Assembly: GCA_019637175.1 (NCBI GenBank)
Contig: JAHBWD010000016.1
Location: 62,001 to 126,000 of the forward strand
Length of the DNA: 64,000 bases
Origin: Labilithrix sp.
Lineage (GTDB): Bacteria; Myxococcota_A; Polyangia; Polyangiales; Polyangiaceae
Reading direction: 5' to 3'
Below are positions 58,401 to 64,000 of the stretch, one piece after another. The first letter of the stretch is position 1. The number at the start of each line of letters is the position of its first letter. A program made the translations under genes and the position numbers. Below the pieces are notes generated by a model. It saw only the letters and a list, made by a program, of their open reading frames with translations. It did no database searches and was not told the DNA's origin.

Positions 58401-58988
58401 ATGAAGCTCGGATGCCTCGCCGTCGTCGCCGTCGCCGCCGCCACCTTCGCCTGCGGAGGCGCCCCCAAGAGCCCGGTCGAGGCCGCGCAGGCAGAGCCCG
58501 CCGCGCCGATCGAGAAGATCGCGTCGCGCGAAGACATGAAGACGGCCGCCGAGAAGTGGGCGGAGGAGAAGTCGAAGACCGAGACGGCGAGCGTGAAGGG
58601 CAAGAGCGGCGGCGACCCGCTCGACGTCGGCGCCGAGCTCGACGCGGCGTCGGTGCCCAAGGTCGAGCACACGCCGAAGAAGGAGCTCCGCGGCCAGTCG
58701 CGCGCGGCGTTCGACGCGGCGATGGGCGTCGTCAAGCAGGCGAAGACGGTCGACGACGCGGCGGCGAAGCTCGTCGCGCGCCTCGGCAAGCCGACGTGGA
58801 TCGAAGACGGCAGGAAGCGCGTCTGGGTCGCCAAGGACCGCGGTCAGTGCCACCGCCTCGTGCTCGACAGCGACGGGTCGGTCGAAGTGGAGACCGCCGG
58901 CGCCGAAGAGTGGCGGATGCTCTCGGCCCTCGCGCAGCAGAGCCCGTGCACCGGCGAGATCAAGCGCGGCGTCCCGGGCAGCAAGTGA
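58401..58988 (+). CDS. Lipoprotein of unknown function
   Basis: 195 residues. Signal CLAVVAVAAATFAC, then a helical charged segment (REDMKTAAEKWAEEKSKTET) and a C-terminal domain (VARLGKPTWIEDGRKRVWVA, KDRGQCHRLVLDSDGSVEVE) with two Cys. No family recognised. It follows the cache-like lipoprotein by 68 bp on the same strand. TAGCCC ends 7 bases before the ATG, a weaker instance of the leaderless pattern. Confidence 0.6.
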   Translation: MKLGCLAVVAVAAATFACGGAPKSPVEAAQAEPAAPIEKIASREDMKTAAEKWAEEKSKTETASVKGKSGGDPLDVGAELDAASVPKVEHTPKKELRGQSRAAFDAAMGVVKQAKTVDDAAAKLVARLGKPTWIEDGRKRVWVAKDRGQCHRLVLDSDGSVEVETAGAEEWRMLSALAQQSPCTGEIKRGVPGSK

Positions 58989-59013
58989 CGGCGCGTGACG
59001 GCCGGGTGACGCC

Positions 59014-59217
59014 CTAGCGACGTCGCCTCGACCCAGCGCGACCGAGGCGGTGCAGCGCGGCGATACCGAGCACCCACGAGGCGAGCACGATGACGCCTCC
59101 GACGGTCTTCTGCACCGAGCCGGCGACGGCCAGGCCCGCCGCGATCCCCGCCGCGGCCAAGAGGAGCGGCGCCTTGGCCCTCTCGAAGACGTCCTCTTCA
59201 CGTTCGCGCGCGCTCAC
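59014..59217 (-). CDS. Small two-helix membrane protein
   Basis: 67 residues from a GTG. Charged start (SAREREEDVFERAKAP), two hydrophobic helices (LLLAAAGIAAGLAVAGS; TVGGVIVLASWVLGIAALH) and a basic tail (RLGRAGSRRRR), so both ends would be cytoplasmic. AGAGGAC precedes the start. Unknown role; divergent from the phosphatase gene with 38 bp between the starts. Confidence 0.55.
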   Translation of the reverse strand: MSAREREEDVFERAKAPLLLAAAGIAAGLAVAGSVQKTVGGVIVLASWVLGIAALHRLGRAGSRRRR

Positions 59218-59255
59218 GTCCTCTTCGTATCACGACGCGTGGTAGAAGGAGGGAC

Positions 59256-60920
59256 ATGCCGCGCTTCGCTGCGCTCGACCTCGGATCGAACGCCCTGCGC
59301 CTGCGCATCGTCGAGGCGCACGCGCCGCCTTCCGGGCGCGAGCAGCTCTCGCTGCTGCCCGAGGCCGGCTCGTCCTTCCGCGAGGTGATGAGCTTGCGCG
59401 CGCCGGTGCGCCTCGGCAGCGAGGTCTTCGTCACCGGCCGGCTCGCCGCCGCCTCGATCGGGCAGGCGTGCAGCGCGCTCCGCGAGTTCCGCGACGCGAT
59501 GGACAACGCCAAGGTCGACGCCTACCGCGCGACCGCGACGAGCGCGGTGCGCGAGGCCTCGAACGGCACCACGCTCGTCGAGCGCGCGCGCCGCGAGGCC
59601 GGCATCGAGCTCGAGGTCATCGAGGGCGTCGAAGAGGCGCGGCTCATCCACCTCGCCGTGATCCGCCGGCTCGCGCTGAGCGATCGCCGCGCGCTGCTCG
59701 TCGACGTGGGCGGGGGCTCGACGGAGCTCACCTACCTCGATCGCGGGCGAAACGCCTTCGCGATGTCGCTCCCGGTCGGCACCGTGCGCCTGCTCGAGAC
59801 CTACCTCCGCGGCGCGAAGACCGTCGACCGCACGCGGCAGAAGCTCCTCTTCGAAGGCGTCGATCGCGCCCTCGCCGAGGCGGCGCCGCAGCTCAAGAAG
59901 GTCCCTTTCGAGGTCGTGCTCGGGACCGGCGGCAGCGTCGACACGCTCTGCGAGCTCTGCCCGGTGAAGGGCGGCCACGCAGGCTATCCGCGCGCCGTCG
60001 ACGTCCCGCTCACGAAGACGCTCCTCGGCAAGCTCTTCGGCATGACGACCGATCAGCGGCGCGACGCCTTCGGCCTCCGGCCCGATCGCGCCGACACCAT
60101 CGTCCCCGCGGCGTCGATCTTCGTGCGCGTCGCCGAGATGTTCAAGGCGCCGGTGATCGTGGCGCCGGGGGTCGGCCTGAAGGAAGGGATCCTCGAGGAG
60201 CTCGTCGACAAGTACTTCGACCGCTGGGACAAGGAGTCGGAGACGCGCACGGTGGTCGACGCGTGCGTCCGCCTCGGGCACCGCTACGGCTTCGACCAGG
60301 CGCACGGCGAGCTCGTCGCGGCGTTCGCGACCTCGCTCTTCGACGACATGGCAGACGTCCACGGCCTCGACGAGCGCGATCGGTTGCTCTTGCGCGCGGC
60401 CGCGGTGCTCCACGACGTCGGCGATTACGTCCGCTACGACGGACACCACAAGCACAGCTACTACCTGATCCAGCACTCCGACATCATGGGCCTCACGCCC
60501 GACGAGCGCGCGCTCGTCGCGAACATCGCGCGCTATCACCGCAAGAGCCCGCCCGACGCGTCGCACCCGAACTTCCGCGAGCTCGACAAAGACGCGCGGG
60601 CGAAGGTCCGCAGCCTCTCGGCCATCCTGCGCATCGCCGACGCGCTCGATCGCGAGCACCTCGGCAAGGTGAAGAGCGTTCGCGCGGAGGTCGAGGCGTC
60701 GAAGCGAAGGCTCACCCTCCACGTCATCGGCGACGAGGAGCGCGAGCTCGAAGAGTGGACCGTGCGCGCGAAGTCGGAGCTTCTCCGCGACGTCTTCGAC
60801 CTCGACGTGAACATCGCCGGCTCGATCACGCGTCCTTCGTCGCGCGCCGAGCCCGCGGCCGCGCCCGCCTCGCAGCGGCCGCCGCCCGTGTTCTCCAAGG
60901 AGCTCTCCAAGGAGAAGTAG
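59256..60920 (+). CDS. Ppx/GppA exopolyphosphatase with HD domain
   Basis: 554 residues, AAGGAGGG before the ATG. Sugar-kinase/Hsp70-like core: FAALDLGSNALRLRIVEA, VDAYRATATSAVREASNG, LLVDVGGGSTELTYLDRG (phosphate loop) and VLGTGGSVDTL. The C-terminal HD part, as in the longer Ppx enzymes, has VLHDVGDYVRYDGHHKHSYY and later ILRIADALDREHLGKVKS. It hydrolyses long-chain polyphosphate and/or pppGpp in the cytoplasm, linking phosphate store and stringent response. No ppk is in the window. Confidence 0.92.
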   Translation: MPRFAALDLGSNALRLRIVEAHAPPSGREQLSLLPEAGSSFREVMSLRAPVRLGSEVFVTGRLAAASIGQACSALREFRDAMDNAKVDAYRATATSAVREASNGTTLVERARREAGIELEVIEGVEEARLIHLAVIRRLALSDRRALLVDVGGGSTELTYLDRGRNAFAMSLPVGTVRLLETYLRGAKTVDRTRQKLLFEGVDRALAEAAPQLKKVPFEVVLGTGGSVDTLCELCPVKGGHAGYPRAVDVPLTKTLLGKLFGMTTDQRRDAFGLRPDRADTIVPAASIFVRVAEMFKAPVIVAPGVGLKEGILEELVDKYFDRWDKESETRTVVDACVRLGHRYGFDQAHGELVAAFATSLFDDMADVHGLDERDRLLLRAAAVLHDVGDYVRYDGHHKHSYYLIQHSDIMGLTPDERALVANIARYHRKSPPDASHPNFRELDKDARAKVRSLSAILRIADALDREHLGKVKSVRAEVEASKRRLTLHVIGDEERELEEWTVRAKSELLRDVFDLDVNIAGSITRPSSRAEPAAAPASQRPPPVFSKELSKEK

Positions 60921-60980
60921 CGCGGAGGAGCGACGGCCTCCCAACGCGGGCGCGTTTCGTATTACGCTGCGCGGGCTTCG

Positions 60981-61604
60981 ATGCGTCGCGCCGTCATCGT
61001 CCTCGCCGCCGTCTCCGCCGCGCAAGCGGCGTGCACCGGCCACGCGGTGCCGGATCCGAAGTCGGCGGCCGACGACTACGCCGCGGCGGCCTCGCGCGGC
61101 GACGCCGACGCCATCTACGACATGATGACGACGTCCGCGCAGAAGTCGCGATCGCGCGATGACGTGCGGCGCTTGGTGAAAGAGCAACGCGGCGAGCTCG
61201 CCGAGCAGGCGAAGGAAGTGTCGGCGCGCGACGCGCGCGTCGAGGCGACCGCGCGTCTCCGCTACGAAGACGGCGAAGAAGCGCAGCTCGAGCTGCGCGA
61301 CGGGCGCTTCTGGATCACGTCCTCGGGCGCGCTCCCCGGCGGCTCGCGCACGCCCGAGCAGGCGCTCGATCAGCTCCGGCGCGTGCTCGCGCGGAGGAGC
61401 TACGCCGGCTTGATGCGCGTGCTCACGCCCTCGACCCGCGCGGCCATCGAGCAAGACCTGCGATCGCTCGTGAACGGCCTCGAGCGCCCGGAGACGCTCC
61501 ACGTCCAGGTGACGGGAGACACGGCGACGGTGACCGTGCCCGGCGGCCACACCGTGAAGCTCAAACGCGACGGCGGCGTCTGGCGTGTCGAAGACTTCGA
61601 CTGA
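60981..61604 (+). CDS. Lipoprotein of unknown function
   Basis: 207 residues. Signal RRAVIVLAAVSAAQAAC (lipobox AQAAC). Two related helical-beta parts: ADDYAAAASRGDADAIYDMM ... LRYEDGEEAQLELRDGRFW, then QALDQLRRVLARRSYAGLMR ... VTVPGGHTVKLKRDGGVWRV. These look like a duplicated SnoaL/NTF2-like ('DUF4440-like') fold in which each half ends in a W-containing strand; this is a suggestion only. Its last 20 bp overlap the start of the CPBP protease gene. Confidence 0.6.
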   Translation: MRRAVIVLAAVSAAQAACTGHAVPDPKSAADDYAAAASRGDADAIYDMMTTSAQKSRSRDDVRRLVKEQRGELAEQAKEVSARDARVEATARLRYEDGEEAQLELRDGRFWITSSGALPGGSRTPEQALDQLRRVLARRSYAGLMRVLTPSTRAAIEQDLRSLVNGLERPETLHVQVTGDTATVTVPGGHTVKLKRDGGVWRVEDFD

Positions 61605-62475
61605 GACCGAGCGTTCGAGGCCGACGCGCGGCCGCGTCCTGCTCGTCGTCCTCGCCAACCTCTTCGCGGTCGTCGTCGCGGTCGTGGTGAGCACGATCGC
61701 GCCGCGCGCGCTCCGATCCTCGGAGGGCGCGGCCGAGATCGTCCGAAGCGGCCTCGTCGTCGGCGTCCACGCGGCGCTCCTCTTGCTCGCCGTGCGCCTC
61801 GGCAAGCTCGACCGCGTCAGGGTGGGACTCGCGTTCTCGCGCGGCGATCTGCGCGGGCTCGCGGCCGGCGCGACGCTCGCCGTCGCGACCGTCATCGCCA
61901 CGTTCGCGATCGCGGGGGCGCTCGGGAAGATTCACGTTTCGGTCGCGCCGCGCGCCGAGTGGCCGACCAAGGCGATGCTCGGAGGCAAGCTCTTCGGCAC
62001 CACCGTGCGCTCCGCGTTCGAGGAGATCGCGTTCCGCGCCGGCCTCGTCGGCGTGCTCGGCCTCGCGTTCCGCCGCGGCGTCTCGCTCGGCGTGCCCGCG
62101 CTGCTCTTCGGCCTCGCGCACGCCGGCAACCAGGGCGCGACGCCCGTCGCCGTCGCGAACACGGCGATCGCCGCCGTCGTCCTCGGCGGCCTGTTCCTCC
62201 TCGGGCGCGGCGGCGCGCCCTCGCTCGCCGCGTGCACGGCGTTCCACGCGACCTGGAACTTCGCGATCGGCAGCGTGCTCGGCGGCGCGGTGAGCGGAGG
62301 CGCAGGCGCGACGCGTTTGTTCACGTGCGTCATCGACAGCCCGACGTGGTCGGGCGGGGCGTACGGCATCGAGGCGAGCCCGGCGACCACGCTGGTCTAC
62401 GGCGCGCTCGCGGCGTGGGTCCTGCTCCGCCTGAGCCGGCGGATTTCGCCCGAAGCCGCGCGCGCGGAGGGGTAG
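61585..62475 (+). CDS. CPBP family intramembrane metalloprotease
   Basis: 296 residues from a GTG inside the preceding gene. About eight membrane helices. The family's motif 1 is FEEIAFRAGLVG (EExxxR), motif 2 is LLFGLAHAGNQ (FxxxH) and motif 3 is FHATWNFAIG (HxxxN), so the glutamyl/metal site is intact. Members cleave prenylated or bacteriocin-like peptides or act on membrane partners; the substrate here is not evident. It is followed by the DUF4159 gene. Confidence 0.9.
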   Translation: MSKTSTETERSRPTRGRVLLVVLANLFAVVVAVVVSTIAPRALRSSEGAAEIVRSGLVVGVHAALLLLAVRLGKLDRVRVGLAFSRGDLRGLAAGATLAVATVIATFAIAGALGKIHVSVAPRAEWPTKAMLGGKLFGTTVRSAFEEIAFRAGLVGVLGLAFRRGVSLGVPALLFGLAHAGNQGATPVAVANTAIAAVVLGGLFLLGRGGAPSLAACTAFHATWNFAIGSVLGGAVSGGAGATRLFTCVIDSPTWSGGAYGIEASPATTLVYGALAAWVLLRLSRRISPEAARAEG

Positions 62476-62478
62476 AGT
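62473..62478 (+). promoter_or_regulatory. Candidate -10 (TAGAGT)
   Basis: TAGAGT overlaps the stop codon of the CPBP gene and ends 7 bases before the GTG at 62486. Confidence 0.3.
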
Positions 62479-62485
62479 TCCGAGC

Positions 62486-63262
62486 GTGAAGAAGGTCATC
62501 GCGCTCGTCGTGCTCGCGTTCGCCGCGCTCGTCGTCGCGCTCCCGCGGCCGGCGCGCGCGTTCGGCGACGTCGGCGCGTTCGATCCCCGCGTCCTCGTCG
62601 CCGGCGGCGCCTCCGTCGCCTCCCGCGCGAGCGCGCCGGCGCGCTGGTCGTGGGAGCTCGTGCAGCGCACGAGCGCGCCCGCGCGGCTCAAGCCCACGCA
62701 CGTCCGCGCCGACGACACGGCCATCGTCGACGGGCCGTTCTCGTGGTGGAGCGGCGAGGCGGCGGTGACGCCGCTGAGCCCGCAAGAGATCTCGGGGCTG
62801 AGGAAGTTCTTCGCGCTCGGAGGCGTGCTCCTCGTCGACGACGCCGGCGTCTCGGAAGACGGCGCGCCGAGCGCGTTCGGCCGAACGGCGCGCGAGCAGA
62901 TCGCCCGCGTCCTGCCGGACACGAGCCCCATCGCCCTCGGTCAAGACCACGTCCTGTTCAAGACCTTCTATCTCCTGCGGCGCGCCGAGGGCCGGGTCGC
63001 CGGTCCGAAGACGCTCGACGCCATCGTCCGCGGCGGCCAGGCCCAGGTGATCTTCTCGTCGCACGATCTCGGCGGCGCGCTCGCGCGCGGCGTGACGGGC
63101 GCGTGGGAGCACCCCGTGGTGCCGGGCGGCGACATCCAGAGAGAGCGCGCGATCCGCCTCGCGGTGAACATCGCGATGTACGTGCTCTGCTCGAACTACA
63201 AGGACGACCAGGTCCACGCTCCCTTCCTCATGCGCCGGCGCGCGCTGCCCGTCGGTCCCTGA
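62486..63262 (+). CDS. DUF4159 domain protein
   Basis: 258 residues from a GTG, with signal peptide VIALVVLAFAALVVALPRPARA. The DUF4159 hallmarks are present: a GGVLLVDDAG strand-turn (the aspartates of the 'GG.L..DD' motif), HVLFKTFYLLRRAEG, and IFSSHDLGGAL. Such proteins regularly sit in clusters with MoxR ATPase, DUF58 and von Willebrand type A membrane proteins of aerotolerance type. Here the next gene is vWA-like, which fits. Function unknown; it may be a class I glutamine-amidotransferase-like fold without catalysis. Confidence 0.8.
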   Translation: MKKVIALVVLAFAALVVALPRPARAFGDVGAFDPRVLVAGGASVASRASAPARWSWELVQRTSAPARLKPTHVRADDTAIVDGPFSWWSGEAAVTPLSPQEISGLRKFFALGGVLLVDDAGVSEDGAPSAFGRTAREQIARVLPDTSPIALGQDHVLFKTFYLLRRAEGRVAGPKTLDAIVRGGQAQVIFSSHDLGGALARGVTGAWEHPVVPGGDIQRERAIRLAVNIAMYVLCSNYKDDQVHAPFLMRRRALPVGP

Positions 63263-63268
63263 GGCGCG

Positions 63269-64000
63269 ATGCACACGCGCCTCGCGGTGAACGGCGATCT
63301 GCCTCTGTGGGCCGCGATCCTCGCGTGCGTGCTCGCGTTCGCGAGCCTCGGCGTGCTCTTCGTCTACGAGCTGCGCCGCCGCGAGCGTGGCGGTCCGGCG
63401 ATCGTGCTGACGGGCGTGCTCGCCGTCGCCGCGCTGCTCGGCGCGATCGCTCGGCCGGTGCGCATCGCCGCGAGAGAGAGCGTCATCGGCGCGAAGGTGA
63501 TCGTCCTCTCCGACACGTCGCGGTCGATGGCGCTCGCGCAAGACGGCAAGCGCGTTCGCGCCGAGGTGCGCGACCGCGCCGTCCAAGACGTCGTGCAGCG
63601 CGCGAAGGACGCGCGCATGCTCGTCCTCGGCTTCGGCGACGGCGCCCCCTCGCCCCTCGGCGGAAAGCCCGGCGCCGAGCCGACGCGCTCTTCGGCCCCG
63701 CGGAGTGATCTCACGACGGCGCTCCGCGCGATCGGCGCGTCGGCCGAAGAGCGCCCGCAGGCGATCGTGGTCGTCTCCGACGGCCGCCTCGACGATCCCG
63801 GCGAAGAAGCGACCGCCGAGACGCTCGGCGCGCTCGGGCGCGATCTCAAGGTCCCGATCCACACGGTCGCCACGACACGCGCGTCTCCGCCGGACGCGAG
63901 CGTCCGGCGCGTCTCGGCGGCGGGCGCCGCCGTCGCACACGTGCCCGTCCCGCTCCGCGTCGAGGTCGGGTGCGCCGGCGGGCTGTCGTGCGACGAGCTC
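63269..64000 (+). CDS. Membrane protein with von Willebrand A-like domain (3' end outside window)
   Basis: 244 codons from the ATG at 63269, open to the window end. Two N-terminal membrane helices (LPLWAAILACVLAFASLGVL; PAIVLTGVLAVAALLGAIA) precede a vWA-like domain whose metal-ion site reads VIVLSDTSRSMAL (DxSxS) and later AIVVVSDGRLDDPG. This order, DUF4159 then vWA membrane protein, is that of the BatA/BatB-like clusters found in myxobacteria and planctomycetes. The gene starts 6 bp after the DUF4159 stop. Confidence 0.8.
   Translation, partial: MHTRLAVNGDLPLWAAILACVLAFASLGVLFVYELRRRERGGPAIVLTGVLAVAALLGAIARPVRIAARESVIGAKVIVLSDTSRSMALAQDGKRVRAEVRDRAVQDVVQRAKDARMLVLGFGDGAPSPLGGKPGAEPTRSSAPRSDLTTALRAIGASAEERPQAIVVVSDGRLDDPGEEATAETLGALGRDLKVPIHTVATTRASPPDASVRRVSAAGAAVAHVPVPLRVEVGCAGGLSCDEL

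Overview
The window is about 64 kb of very GC-rich, densely coding bacterial DNA that reads like ordinary chromosome of a myxobacterium, most likely in the Polyangia/Sorangium-Labilithrix part of the Myxococcota. This is an inference from content: four Ser/Thr protein kinase genes of the myxobacterial type, many hybrid histidine kinases, two NtrC-type sigma54 regulators, many small lipoproteins with no recognisable relatives, frequent GTG/TTG starts and extreme third-position GC. I see no insertion sequence, prophage, CRISPR array or large biosynthetic cluster. The only clear scar is a broken zeta-toxin-like gene next to a tRNA gene.

Layout. 1-10.4 kb is a signalling block: the end of a histidine kinase (+), then a leftward, translationally coupled operon of poly-HAMP hybrid kinase, CheR, CheB and a second hybrid kinase. 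Behind it lie a short unknown gene and a divergent small histidine kinase. 10.4-16.5 kb holds a membrane-embedded spermidine-synthase-like protein, a Ser/Thr kinase coupled to an M50/CBS rhomboid-like site-2 protease, and a secreted protein. 16.5-26.6 kb is a metal/stress block: a leftward sigma54 regulator, hsp20, leftward czcCBA metal efflux genes, a divergent His-rich lipoprotein and a second, paralogous sigma54 regulator with its own sigma54 promoter. 26.6-30.6 kb carries an orphan adenine DNA methyltransferase, a YbaK-type editing domain protein, a beta-propeller-like membrane protein, the toxin remnant and tRNA-Pro(GGG).

30.6-43.8 kb has a cyclophilin lipoprotein, a coupled M20 peptidase and PHP-domain lipoprotein, a fatty-acid-hydroxylase family protein behind a good promoter, argC-argB, four lipoproteins (one with a CX3CX3C repeat array), hisH-hisA, an extensin/M15-like protein and glutathione peroxidase. 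43.8-55.5 kb has a two-gene aldehyde dehydrogenase pair in which the second protein lacks the catalytic domain, three Ser/Thr kinase genes (one apparently a pseudokinase), deoC, redox proteins including a ferredoxin-thioredoxin reductase catalytic chain, and rpsU. 55.5-64 kb has a basic winged-helix-like protein, lipoproteins, tRNA-Leu(CAA), a Ppx/GppA phosphatase, a CPBP-family protease and the start of a DUF4159/vWA cluster that continues past the window.

Across the window many starts have a TAnnnT hexamer ending 6-9 bases upstream and no Shine-Dalgarno, which suggests that leaderless transcripts are common here.
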